From contig JAPOTO010000116.1 of the NCBI GenBank assembly GCA_026709135.1, positions 1-32,556 on the forward strand: a DNA stretch of 32,556 nt, in the 5' to 3' direction. This document shows, in pieces, positions 10,333 to 17,840 of the stretch. Source of the DNA: Gammaproteobacteria bacterium (lineage in GTDB: Bacteria; Pseudomonadota; Gammaproteobacteria; Pseudomonadales; Pseudohongiellaceae). Every line of letters begins with the position of its first letter. Position 1 is the first letter of the stretch. The notes under the pieces were generated by a model, which did no database searches, was not told the DNA's origin, and saw nothing but the letters and a program-made list of their open reading frames with translations. A program made the translations under genes and the position numbers.

Positions 10333-11138
10333 AACCTCAGATCATACTCCATGGTCAGCGGCGCGTGGTCGGAAAAATTTTCCGCCGGCTTGGCGATGCC
10401 GTCAACGATCTCGGCGGATTTCACCGCTTCGGCCAAGCCCGGCGTGGCGACTTGGAGATCGAGCCGCCAGCCGACATTGTTGGCCCGGGCTTGGCCGCGC
10501 TGGGACCACCAGGTGTATTGCTCCCCGCGCTGATTGACCTCGCGGAAGGCATCGACATAGCCCACTTCGCCGTACAATTCATCGAGCCAGGCCCGCTCCT
10601 CGGGGAGAAAGCCCGAGTTTTTCTGGTTCGAGCGCCAGTTTTTCAGGTCGATCTCGCGGTGGCAGATGTTCCAGTCGCCACAGATCAGGTATTCGCGGCC
10701 GTGGCCGCGCAGCTCGCGCAGATGGGCCATGAAGGCGTCCATGAAGGCGAACTTGCGCCGCTGGCGCTCCTCCCCCGCCGAGCCCGAGGGCAGGTACAGC
10801 GAAATCACGCTGAAACCCTCGAAATCGGCTTGCAGGTAGCGCCCTTCGCTGTCGGCGAGGTGGAAGCCGAATCCGCGCTGGACCCGCAGCGGCTCGCGGC
10901 GGCTGAACACAGCGGTGCCGGAATAGCCTTTTTTCTCGGCGTCGAAGTAATGGCAGTGGAAACCCGCGGGATGGAACACCGCCTCGCCGGCCTTGGCCTC
11001 GAGCTCGAGCAGTTGCGCTTCCCGGGCCTTGGTTTCCTGAAGGCAGACGAGATCGACGTCGCGCCCGGCGAGCCAGTCGAAAAAACCTTTGCGCTGGGCG
11101 GCCCGGATGCCATTGCAGTTGAAAGTCATGACGCGCAT
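10329..11138 (-). CDS. xthA: Exodeoxyribonuclease III (AP endonuclease)
   Basis: 269 residues, the family length. Base-excision-repair enzyme with AP endonuclease and 3'-5' exonuclease activity. The EEP-fold residues are all visible: FNCNGIR (Asn7), CLQETKA (metal-binding Glu), ISLYLPSG, the catalytic CGDWNICH (Asp and Asn), GWRLDLQVAT, and the C-terminal FSDHAPLT (Asp-His). ATG 11138 has GAGG 8 nt upstream. The stop overlaps the downstream cyclophilin gene by 4 bp. Start could also be the Met four codons later. Confidence 0.96.
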   Translation of the reverse strand: MRVMTFNCNGIRAAQRKGFFDWLAGRDVDLVCLQETKAREAQLLELEAKAGEAVFHPAGFHCHYFDAEKKGYSGTAVFSRREPLRVQRGFGFHLADSEGRYLQADFEGFSVISLYLPSGSAGEERQRRKFAFMDAFMAHLRELRGHGREYLICGDWNICHREIDLKNWRSNQKNSGFLPEERAWLDELYGEVGYVDAFREVNQRGEQYTWWSQRGQARANNVGWRLDLQVATPGLAEAVKSAEIVDGIAKPAENFSDHAPLTMEYDLRL

Positions 11139-11242
11139 GGTTGAGCCTCTTTGTATGCCCTGATTTACTCAGAGCTTTCCTCTGTGCAGAAATTCCGGCG
11201 TCTCGCCATTGAAGATCGGAAAAACCGGCAAACTGCGAAAAA

Positions 11243-11273
11243 TTGTTACATTTTCCAAAAATTGTGTTACTAT
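11243..11273 (+). promoter_or_regulatory. Putative extended -10 promoter of the small leader-peptide unit
   Basis: TACTAT (11268-11273; 4/6) is preceded by TG at 11265-11266 in the TGn extended -10 context. Candidate -35 boxes are TTGTTA (11243-11248, 19 bp spacing) or TTACAT (11246-11251, 16 bp). The surrounding 60 bp is A/T-rich, unlike the rest of the window. It would start a transcript near 11280 that ends at the terminator at 11493-11522. Confidence 0.55.
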
Positions 11274-11335
11274 TCGGAACGTTTTGAGCGGCAATCCGCT
11301 TACTCGTTCGGGGGAACGGATAAGGACAACCATCA

Positions 11336-11449
11336 TGCGCAACGCGGCGAGCCAGTTGCCGTCAATTTCGGAGTCTGCCGTTGTCAGCTTCGCACCGGTC
11401 GTGGCCGCCCTGGCCTGCCCGGTGCAGGGCGCGGTTGCAGCGGTCTGAT
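11336..11449 (+). CDS. Putative 37-residue leader peptide or small protein
   Basis: ATG at 11336 is preceded by AAGGA 8 nt upstream. The peptide begins MRNAASQLPSISESAVV, continues SFAPVVAALACPVQGAVAAV and ends at TGA. It is very rich in Ala and Val. It lies inside a short unit with its own promoter (11243-11273) and a strong intrinsic terminator 45 bp after the stop, with an intermediate hairpin GAAGGG...CCCTTC (about 11457-11480). That layout resembles an attenuation leader or a peptide-encoding small RNA. However, the next gene downstream (moaB) is on the opposite strand, so there is no obvious operon to attenuate. I do not recognise the peptide. Confidence 0.5.
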
Positions 11450-11492
11450 TCTCCTGCTGAAGGGTTTTCCTCAAGCCCTTCATTTTGTGTTT

Positions 11493-11522
11493 GCCGGGCC
11501 AATCGCGGCCCGGCTTTTTTTT
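11493..11522 (+). terminator. Strong intrinsic terminator
   Basis: Stem GCCGGGCC (11493-11500), loop AATCGC, GGCCCGGC (11507-11514), followed by eight T's (11515-11522). Classical rho-independent terminator closing the small transcription unit that begins near 11280. Confidence 0.9.
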
Positions 11523-11734
11523 GCCAGATTCTCCGAAAAATCCATCCTTGGATTTTTCTCTTCCGCATTCTGCGGCTGGTGCCGCAGGATGCGGCGGCAC
11601 ATCCTTGTGCCGCGGGGAGGCTCTTCGATTGGCTTCGACCGCAACCCCATCGCCGCTTCGCGGCTACCCCTTTACAGGGGGAGAGTTGACCCAGCCGACT
11701 CCCCCACAATTCATCAAGCCAACCACATAAGCCC
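11523..11734. other. Gene-free spacer with several hairpins
   Basis: No gene found between the terminator and moaB. The stretch has hairpins AAAAATCC/GGATTTTT (about 11536-11556), GCATTCTGCGGC/GCCGCAGGATGC, GCGGCACA/TGTGCCGC (11590-11612) and GCCGCTTCGCGGC near 11651-11663, followed by CCCCTTTACAGGGGGAGAG. The last part resembles dispersed GC-rich intergenic boilerplate seen in many bacterial genomes. It may terminate moaB transcription; I see no coding potential. Confidence 0.5.
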
Positions 11735-12241
11735 CTATGTTTTAATTATCCGCTCGGCGAAGTTGCAGGGTTTGTGGGTGCTGTCGAGTTGTTCGCGGAT
11801 GATGTGGTCCCAGCCGGTGCGGCAGGCGCCGGTTGAACCCGGCAGGCAGAAAATCACCGTGCCGTTGGCGATGCCGCCGAAAGCCCGGGACTGCACCGTG
11901 GAGGTGCCGATTTCGGTGAAGGAGATCTGCCGGAACAATTCGCCAAAGCCTTCGATTTCGACATCGAACAGCGGCATGACCGCCTTGCGGGTGTTGTCCC
12001 GGGCGGTGAATCCGGTGCCGCCGGTGGTCAGCACGCCCCGCACTTCCGGGTCGGCGATCAGCTTCGAGAGCAGCGCGCGCAACTGGTAGACATCGTCCTT
12101 GACGATATTCCTTGAATGCAGTTGATGGCCCTCGGCGCGCAGTTTCTCCGCCAGCAGCGCGCCGGAGGTGTCGGTTTCCATGGTGCGGGTATCGGAAACC
12201 GTGACCACGGCGAGATTGAGCGGAATCCGCGCGCCCGCCAC
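11735..12241 (-). CDS. moaB: Molybdenum cofactor biosynthesis protein MoaB (MogA-like)
   Basis: 168 residues. MogA/MoaB-fold protein of molybdopterin metabolism; the family adenylylates molybdopterin or has an accessory role. Motifs: LNLAVVTVSDTRT, TTGGTGFTARDNT (the molybdopterin-binding loop), and LPGSTGACRTGWDHIIREQL followed by the C-terminal KPCNF. The start is GTG 12241, with GGAGG in the last codons of moaA positioned correctly; the moaA stop is 1 bp upstream, so the pair is translationally coupled. Confidence 0.95.
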   Translation of the reverse strand: MAGARIPLNLAVVTVSDTRTMETDTSGALLAEKLRAEGHQLHSRNIVKDDVYQLRALLSKLIADPEVRGVLTTGGTGFTARDNTRKAVMPLFDVEIEGFGELFRQISFTEIGTSTVQSRAFGGIANGTVIFCLPGSTGACRTGWDHIIREQLDSTHKPCNFAERIIKT

Positions 12242-12242
12242 C

Positions 12243-13280
12243 CTAGCCTCCGGTCATGTTCATCAGGCGCACGGGCTGGGGGTGGTCCCGGTCGTAGAAA
12301 TAGTGGCGTTCGGGTTTCAAATCCATGGCGGCGGTGATGGCGGCCTTGAGGTCGTCGAAATCCCGCGCCGGGTCGCGCAGCACCGCCCGCAAGTCCACCG
12401 AATGTTCGTTGCCGAGGCAGAGCAGGAGGCGGCCCTCGACGGTGACGCGCACCCGGTTGCAGTCGGCGCAGAAGTTGTGCGTCACCGGCGAGATGAAGCC
12501 GATGCGGGATTTCCGCCCGACGACCTGGGCGTAGCGCGAAGGCCCGGCGGTCCTGACCGTGCTGTCGAGCAGCGGATACCGGCTTTCGATCTGTTCCCGC
12601 ACCCAGGCGTTGCTGCAGGTGGTTTCCACGCGGTCGTGGTCGGAGGCTTCGCCGAGTGGCATTTCCTCGATGAAGGCGATGTCGATGTCGCGGGCGAGCG
12701 CGTATTCGACGAGCGGCAGCACCTCGTCGTCGTTGTAGCCGCGCATGATCACCGAATTGATCCGCAGCCGGTCGAAGCCGGCGGCGATGGCAGCGTCGAT
12801 TCCCGCGAGCACGCGCTCAAGCCCGCCAACCCGGGAAATACGGCGGAAACGCCCGGCGTCGAGGCTGTCGAGGCTGATGTTGACGCGGTTCACGCCGGCG
12901 GCGCGCAAGGGGCCGGCGTACTGCCCGAGTTGGTTGCCGTTGGTTGTCAGCAACAATTCGTCGAGGCCGGGCAGTTTGCCGAGTTGCCCGATGAGGTGCA
13001 TGACATTCGAGCGCACGAGCGGCTCGCCGCCGGTGAGGCGGATGCGGCGCACACCAAGCTCGGTGAAGGCTTGGGCGATGCTGTGCAGTTCCTCGAGCGT
13101 CAATACTTCGGCCCGCGGCAAGAAGCGCATTTCCTCGGTCATGCAGTAGACGCAGCGGAAATCGCAGCGGTCGGTCACCGACAGGCGGATGTAGTCCACC
13201 CGCCGGCCGAATTTGTCGATCAGTTCCGGCCGCTTCGCCCCGGTGCCGGGCCGGGCGGCTCGCGCCTTGACCATTGTCAT
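12243..13280 (-). CDS. moaA: GTP 3',8-cyclase MoaA
   Basis: 345 residues. Radical SAM enzyme that converts GTP to 3',8-cH2GTP, the first step of molybdopterin synthesis (with MoaC, which is not in the window). The N-terminal [4Fe-4S] motif CDFRCVYC (Cys39, 43, 46), the SAM-binding RLTGGEPL, the C-terminal cluster ligands [20 protein letters not shown] and the essential GG terminus (MNMTGG) are all present. Starts considered: ATG 13280 (chosen) or ATG 13274; longer in-frame extensions run into the upstream gene's coding sequence. It begins 25 bp after the stop of the upstream secreted-protein gene on the same strand. Confidence 0.96.
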   Translation of the reverse strand: MTMVKARAARPGTGAKRPELIDKFGRRVDYIRLSVTDRCDFRCVYCMTEEMRFLPRAEVLTLEELHSIAQAFTELGVRRIRLTGGEPLVRSNVMHLIGQLGKLPGLDELLLTTNGNQLGQYAGPLRAAGVNRVNISLDSLDAGRFRRISRVGGLERVLAGIDAAIAAGFDRLRINSVIMRGYNDDEVLPLVEYALARDIDIAFIEEMPLGEASDHDRVETTCSNAWVREQIESRYPLLDSTVRTAGPSRYAQVVGRKSRIGFISPVTHNFCADCNRVRVTVEGRLLLCLGNEHSVDLRAVLRDPARDFDDLKAAITAAMDLKPERHYFYDRDHPQPVRLMNMTGG

Positions 13281-13305
13281 GTTCCCGGATGGCCGCTTTT
13301 GCGAA

Positions 13306-14367
13306 CTACTCTTGTAAACCCGGGCCCAACTCGGCTTCCACTTCCTGGATGCGGGCGCCGGCGAGGATGCCCGGCATCGAATAGTTGCCCTCGTGGCAGG
13401 CGTATTCGTAGATGTCCCCATCCATGGCGTGGTAGCTCAACTCGGCGGTCCAGGGTTGGCTGTAGAGATTTTCGTCTTCGACGGTGAAGCGGTAGACGAT
13501 TTCGGTGTCGGAGTGGCGCTCGAAGCGCTCGACGATGCGCCCGTCTGGTGTGATCGGCACCGAACTTTCCGACATTTGCAATGCGTTGATGTTCACGGTC
13601 TCGACATAGAGGGCGCCATCCTCGTACCAGCCCCGGGAGTCGCCGAACCAGGGCTGGTGCGGCGCGGGCCGCGGATTGGCGCGGGCTTCCGCGGCGGAGG
13701 CGTGGATTGGAATGATGCGCGCGTCGTGGGCCATTTCCACCGAAATGACAACATAATCATCGGTTTGCACGAACTGGTAGCTGCTGTTGTACAAGGTGCC
13801 CATCATGCCGGGGCCGGCGGTGTTGCCGAAGCCGATCAGGCAGCGCTCGGAAATGGGAATCGCCTCCGGGCCGCTGGCGTCGCCGACTCCGGTCAGATAG
13901 CGGGCACCGAAATTGGCGCGGTTGAGTTCCACCCGCGGCGTTTCGAGCCGGGGAATCCGGCCGCTGGGTGGATCTATGATGAGCGAAGTGCGGAACTCGC
14001 CCTTGACGTAGGCCAGGGTGGAACCGGGGTCAACCCAGAACAGGTTGTAGCCGCGCAGGCCGAAATCGTAGGCGCCCTCCGGCGGCGCACCGGTTTCCGG
14101 GTCGATTGCCGGGCCTGCTTCGACATTCTCGGCGGAAATCCCGGCGATGGCCATCTGCTCGACGATCCGGGCCGCTTCCTCGGCGTTGACCACGAGCCGG
14201 TCGATTCCCCGGGGCCGCGACATCGGCGTGCGCGAGGCGTTGGTCCAAACGCCTTCGAGGTCGGGCCGCGGCGCCTCTTGGGCATGGTCCTGGGCATGGG
14301 CGGTGGCGCCGGAAAGCGCCAGGGCGAGAGCGGCTGGAATCGCGGTCAAGGATGGGATTCGTGACAT
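13306..14367 (-). CDS. Secreted protein of unknown function
   Basis: 353 residues. Signal peptide [20 protein letters not shown], then a mature domain beginning DLEGVWTN. The C-terminal half has the pattern [51 protein letters not shown] and [21 protein letters not shown] recognise this arrangement from a widespread family of uncharacterised secreted proteins in proteobacteria and acidobacteria, but know no function for it. ATG 14367 is followed directly by the signal peptide. Runs into moaA with a 25-bp gap, though a shared function is not implied. Confidence 0.82.
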   Translation of the reverse strand: MSRIPSLTAIPAALALALSGATAHAQDHAQEAPRPDLEGVWTNASRTPMSRPRGIDRLVVNAEEAARIVEQMAIAGISAENVEAGPAIDPETGAPPEGAYDFGLRGYNLFWVDPGSTLAYVKGEFRTSLIIDPPSGRIPRLETPRVELNRANFGARYLTGVGDASGPEAIPISERCLIGFGNTAGPGMMGTLYNSSYQFVQTDDYVVISVEMAHDARIIPIHASAAEARANPRPAPHQPWFGDSRGWYEDGALYVETVNINALQMSESSVPITPDGRIVERFERHSDTEIVYRFTVEDENLYSQPWTAELSYHAMDGDIYEYACHEGNYSMPGILAGARIQEVEAELGPGLQE

Positions 14368-14498
14368 GGCGGATTACCTGTGTCTATTTGGCTCTGTGGG
14401 AACCACGGCGGAAATGGATTCAAGCGGCTGATTGTACAGCCCCACCCCGCTGGTGTCAGTAGGGGATTGAGGAGGATTTAGGGAGGCGGCTTCGAGCC

Positions 14499-14611
14499 GT
14501 CGCCGTTGGACTGGCGTGAATACAGCGGGCGTGCGAGACAGGATGTCGAGCCCGAAGCGTACATGGATGTATTCACAGCGTCCGCTGTATTCACGCCAGT
14601 CCAACGGCGAC
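14499..14611 (-). repeat. Palindromic element 2 (30-bp arms, inverted 53-bp core)
   Basis: Arms 14499-14528 and 14582-14611 are perfect 30-bp reverse complements; constant ends GTCGCCGT and CAGCGG enclose the variable TGGACTGGCGTGAATA. The 53-bp core (14529-14581) is the family core in reverse (GCGTGCGAGACAGGATGTC...). The flanks, GGCTTCGAGCC on the left and TCACGCTGTGCAGAC on the right, are in the forward orientation used by elements 4 and 5. The element occupies the 308-bp gene-free region 14368-14675 between two divergent genes, which otherwise holds only the mtaD promoter. Confidence 0.92.
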
Positions 14612-14640
14612 TCACGCTGTGCAGACCCGATAAGGCGGGC

Positions 14641-14649
14641 TGATATACT
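14641..14649 (+). promoter_or_regulatory. Putative extended -10 promoter of mtaD
   Basis: TGA followed by TATACT (14644-14649; 5/6) forms an extended -10. No good -35 is seen at the expected position, which falls in the right flank of palindromic element 2. Predicted start near 14656 would give a ~20-nt leader carrying AAGGAG. Confidence 0.5.
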
Positions 14650-14675
14650 TGGGTGCCGCGAAGGAGAGAGATGTT

Positions 14676-16010
14676 TTGAGTTTGCCTGGGCGTGAGCCTG
14701 TTGATTTGCTGGTGCGCGCCGGGTGGGTTGTGCCGGTGGTGCCGCGGGGGGTGGTGCTGCGGGACCATGCGGTGGCGGTTCGCGATGGGCGGATTGTTGG
14801 CCTGGCCCCAAGCGCGGAAGCCGGTGGCATCTGGGACGCGGCCGCGGTTTGCGAGCTCGGTGGGCATGCGCTGATTCCCGGCCTGGTCAACAGCCACGGG
14901 CACGCGCCGATGAGCTTGCTGCGGGGGGTCGCCGATGATCTGCCGCTGAAGCTTTGGCTCGAGGAGCATGTCTGGCCGCTGGAGAACCGGCTGATGGGGC
15001 CGGAATTCGTCCGCGCGGGGGCGCGGCTGGCGATGGCGGAGATGATCTGCGGCGGGACGACGTGTTTCGCCGATATGTATTTTTTCCCCGATGTCGTGGC
15101 CGAATGCGCCGAAGAAGCCGGGATGCGGGCCCAGCTTTGCGGGCCGCTACTCGATTTTCCCTCGGTCTGGGCCGCGGACGCGGAGGACTATCTGCGCAAG
15201 GCCCGGGAACTTTGCGCGCGCTATGCCGATCATCCCCGGCTGCGAATCGCCTTCGGCCCCCATGCCCCCTATACCGCCTCCGACCCGCTGTTGGCCGCGG
15301 CGGCCCGGGAGGCGGAGGCGCTGGGTGCGCCGATTCACATGCATGTCCACGAGACCGCGGCGGAAGTCGAGGACGCCATCCGCGAAACCGGGCGGCGGCC
15401 GCTGACGCGGTTGCGGGAACTCGGCTTGATCGGCCCGCGCTTCCAATGCGTGCACGCCACGCAGTTGCTCGACGAAGAGATCGCGATGCTCGCCGAGGCC
15501 GGGTCTTCGGTGGTTCATTGCCCGGAATCGAACCTGAAACTCGCCAGCGGCGCCTGCCGGGTCGCCGATTTGCTGGCCGCCGGGGTAAACGTCGCCCTCG
15601 GCACCGATGGCGCGGCAAGCAACAACGATCTCGACTTGTTCGGCGAGATGCGCAGCGCCGCTCTGCTCGGCAAGCTCGTGGCGGAGGACGCGAGCGCGCT
15701 GCCGGCGCCGGCGGTGCTGGAAATGGCGACGATCAACGGCGCCAGGGCATTGGGGATCGATGCGGAAACCGGCAGCATCGAGGCGGGCAAATGGGCCGAT
15801 TTGGCGGCGGTGGACCTTGGACGGTTCAATACCCTGCCAATGTACGACGCCTGCTCGCAGCTCGTCTACGCCGCCCAATCTTCCCAGGTCAGCCATGTCT
15901 GGTGCGCGGGGCGGCCATTGCTCACCGAAGGGCAACTGCTCACCCTCGACGGGGCCGCCATCGGCGAAAGCGCCCGGCACTGGGCCGAACAGGCGCGGCC
16001 CGGGACTTGA
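14676..16010 (+). CDS. mtaD: 5-methylthioadenosine / S-adenosylhomocysteine deaminase (TRZ/ATZ amidohydrolase)
   Basis: 444 residues. Metal-dependent amidohydrolase of the TRZ/ATZ branch; MtaD members deaminate SAH or methylthioadenosine to inosyl derivatives. Motifs: VNSHGHAPMSLLRG (His74, His76), IHMHVHET, QCVHATQ, HCPESNLKLASG and ALGTDGAASNNDLDLFGEM (catalytic Asp). I start at TTG 14676, with AAGGAG 9-15 nt upstream and the -10 box ending at 14649; an in-frame TTG at 14649 would lie inside the -10. The leader also carries ATG-TTT-TGA (14671-14679) out of frame and overlapping the TTG. ubiG follows 3 bp after the stop. Confidence 0.92.
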   Translation: MSLPGREPVDLLVRAGWVVPVVPRGVVLRDHAVAVRDGRIVGLAPSAEAGGIWDAAAVCELGGHALIPGLVNSHGHAPMSLLRGVADDLPLKLWLEEHVWPLENRLMGPEFVRAGARLAMAEMICGGTTCFADMYFFPDVVAECAEEAGMRAQLCGPLLDFPSVWAADAEDYLRKARELCARYADHPRLRIAFGPHAPYTASDPLLAAAAREAEALGAPIHMHVHETAAEVEDAIRETGRRPLTRLRELGLIGPRFQCVHATQLLDEEIAMLAEAGSSVVHCPESNLKLASGACRVADLLAAGVNVALGTDGAASNNDLDLFGEMRSAALLGKLVAEDASALPAPAVLEMATINGARALGIDAETGSIEAGKWADLAAVDLGRFNTLPMYDACSQLVYAAQSSQVSHVWCAGRPLLTEGQLLTLDGAAIGESARHWAEQARPGT

Positions 16011-16013
16011 ACC

Positions 16014-16733
16014 ATGGAAAACGAGAACCTCGATCCACAGGAAATCCGCAAATTCGAGTCCCTCGCGAGCCGCTGGTGGGATCCGCAAAGCGAATTCCGG
16101 CCATTGCACGAGATCAACCCGCTGCGCATGGGCTACATCGCGGGACAGATCAATCCCGCCGGCAAGAAGGCAGTCGATGTGGGCTGCGGCGGGGGGATTC
16201 TCACCGAGGCCCTGCGCCGCCACGGCGCCGAAGTCACCGGCATCGACATGGGTGAGGCGGGGCTCGCTGTGGCCAAGCTGCATCTCGCCGAAAGCGGGCT
16301 TGACATCGACTACCGCAAATGCACCGCCGAACAGCTTGCCGCCGAGCAGCCGGAAAGTTTCGACTTGCTGACCTGCCTCGAAATGCTCGAGCACGTCCCC
16401 GACCCCGGCTCGGTGGTTGCCGCCTGCGAGCATTTGCTCAAGCCCGGCGGACTCGCGGTTTTCTCGACGATCAACCGCAACCCGCAGTCCTGGCTGTTCG
16501 CCATCGTCGGCGCCGAGTATGTGCTGCGCCTGCTGCCCCGGGGCACCCATGAATACGCCAAGCTGATCCGGCCTGCGGAACTCGCCGCTTGGTGCCGCGA
16601 TGCCGGCCTCGACCTCGAATCGCAAATAGGAATGGGTTACAACCCATTGACCAAAAAGTATTTTCTGCAAAACAGCCTGGCGGTGAACTATATCGCCTGC
16701 TACCGCAAACCCGGACCAGGGAAAATCGCCTGA
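16014..16733 (+). CDS. ubiG: Ubiquinone biosynthesis O-methyltransferase UbiG
   Basis: 239 residues. SAM-dependent methyltransferase performing both O-methylations of ubiquinone synthesis. N-terminal signature FESLASRWWDPQSEFRPLHE (RWWD is diagnostic), SAM motif VDVGCGGGILTEALRRHGAE, ITCLEMLEHV-type motif seen as LTCLEMLEHVPDP, and the C-terminal IGMGYNPLTKKYFLQNSLAV. Lies between mtaD and yciK; its TGA overlaps the ATG of a 16-codon mini-ORF as TGATG. Confidence 0.97.
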   Translation: MENENLDPQEIRKFESLASRWWDPQSEFRPLHEINPLRMGYIAGQINPAGKKAVDVGCGGGILTEALRRHGAEVTGIDMGEAGLAVAKLHLAESGLDIDYRKCTAEQLAAEQPESFDLLTCLEMLEHVPDPGSVVAACEHLLKPGGLAVFSTINRNPQSWLFAIVGAEYVLRLLPRGTHEYAKLIRPAELAAWCRDAGLDLESQIGMGYNPLTKKYFLQNSLAVNYIACYRKPGPGKIA

Positions 16734-16783
16734 TGCGCGCCGCCCCCTTCAACGCGGCTTTCGGCAAGCCCGGCATGGTATGA
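16733..16783 (+). CDS. 16-codon linker ORF at the site where mupP/gph is expected
   Basis: ATG at 16733 shares a base with the ubiG TGA, and its own TGA (16781-16783) overlaps the yciK ATG (16780) as ATGA. The peptide is MRAAPFNAAFGKPGMV. Both ends have the overlap geometry of a coupled cistron, as if a gene between ubiG and yciK had been reduced to its termini. I cannot show homology to MupP at this length. It may serve only to carry ribosomes from ubiG to yciK, which lacks a visible ribosome site. Confidence 0.3.
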   Translation: MRAAPFNAAFGKPGMV

Positions 16784-17544
16784 TGTTCGACTACCGCCCG
16801 CCCCCGGACTTGCTCGCCGGGCGCGTGATTCTGCTTACCGGCGCCGGCGGCGGCATCGGCCGCGCCTGCGCCCTGGGCCTGTTGGCCCACGGCGCCGAGG
16901 TAGTGCTGCTCGGCCGCGACGAGGGCAAGCTGGAAAAACTGTACGATGAGGCCGAGACGGCCTGGCCCGGCCGCTGTCACATCCAGCCGGTGGATCTGGC
17001 CCGTGTTGGCGAGGCCGAATGCGACGCCATCGCCGCGGGCATCGCAGAGCGGTTCCCGGCGCTCGACGGGCTCGTCCACAACGCCGCCCTGCTCGGCCCC
17101 CGCGCGCCGCTCGCCCACTATGGGGAAGCGCACTGGCGGGAAGTCATGCAAGTCAATGTCCATGCCGCTTTTCTGCTCACCCGCGCCCTGCTGCCCGCGC
17201 TGGAGCAATCCGCCGACGCTCGGGTGCTGTTCACCGCCTCGGCCGTGGGCCGCGAAGGCCGCGCCTTCTGGGGTGCCTACGGGGTGTCGAAATTCGCCGT
17301 GGAAGGCTTGATGCAAACGCTGGCGGCGGAAGTCGGCACCACGACTTCGATTCGCGTCAACAGCCTCAACCCCGGCGCCACCCGCACGGCGATGCGCGCC
17401 GCGGCCTACCCCGGCGAAGATCCATCCACCCTGCCCGCGCCAGAGTCGCTGATGCCAGTGTACCTCTACCTGCTCGGCCCGGAAGCCCGCCACATCCACG
17501 GCCAGGCCCTCAACGCCCAGGATTTTGACCGAAGTCTGTTGTGA
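16780..17544 (+). CDS. yciK: Short-chain dehydrogenase/reductase YciK
   Basis: 254 residues. Classical SDR: cofactor loop LLTGAGGGIGRACALGL, HNAALLGPRAPL (NAA in place of NAG), catalytic Ser in LFTASAVGREGRAF and YxxxK in WGAYGVSKFAVEGL, then NSLNPGATRTAMR. The WGAYGVSKFA pattern and the neighbourhood after ubiG identify it as YciK; its substrate is not established. Starts ATG 16780 or the adjacent ATG 16783. Convergent with rluB. Confidence 0.93.
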   Translation: MMFDYRPPPDLLAGRVILLTGAGGGIGRACALGLLAHGAEVVLLGRDEGKLEKLYDEAETAWPGRCHIQPVDLARVGEAECDAIAAGIAERFPALDGLVHNAALLGPRAPLAHYGEAHWREVMQVNVHAAFLLTRALLPALEQSADARVLFTASAVGREGRAFWGAYGVSKFAVEGLMQTLAAEVGTTTSIRVNSLNPGATRTAMRAAAYPGEDPSTLPAPESLMPVYLYLLGPEARHIHGQALNAQDFDRSLL

Positions 17545-17611
17545 CCGAATCCTGAAATGGTAATTCGCGCTGTGTCGAAGCACGGTTTCGTGCGGAGTCT
17601 GCACAGCACAA

Positions 17612-17840
17612 GTCGCCGCCCGGTGGGTTATGTTCAGCGGGCGTGCGAGACTGGGTGAGGTCCGGTCGGCGCAGCCGATGAAAAGCGCAGCTTTTCAAGG
17701 GCCGAACGGCTTGCCATGGATGGCAAGACTGGGGCCAATCGGAGCCAGAAGCGTTGCGCCAAGGATGGCATAGATAATTCGTCAGAATCCCGAGGGATGT
17801 ATTCACGGCGTCCGCTGAACATAACCCACCGGACGGCGAC
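17612..17840 (-). repeat. Palindromic element 3 (29-bp arms, expanded 171-bp core)
   Basis: Arms 17612-17640 and 17812-17840 pair over 29 bp with one mismatch (C17619/A17833); the variable part is CCGGTGGGTTATGTT. Orientation is reverse. The core keeps the family ends (GCGTGCGAGAC at 17641, AGGGATGTATTCACGGCGT ending 17811), but its middle is replaced by about 140 bp with three tight hairpins: TCGGC/GCCGA (17666-17678), GAAAAGC/GCTTTTC (17680-17696) and CTTGCCA/TGGCAAG (17710-17727). The right flank and arm encode the C-terminus of RluB and the core supplies its stop. Between yciK and the left arm there is a further hairpin region (17565-17611) with GCACG/CGTGC. Confidence 0.9.
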
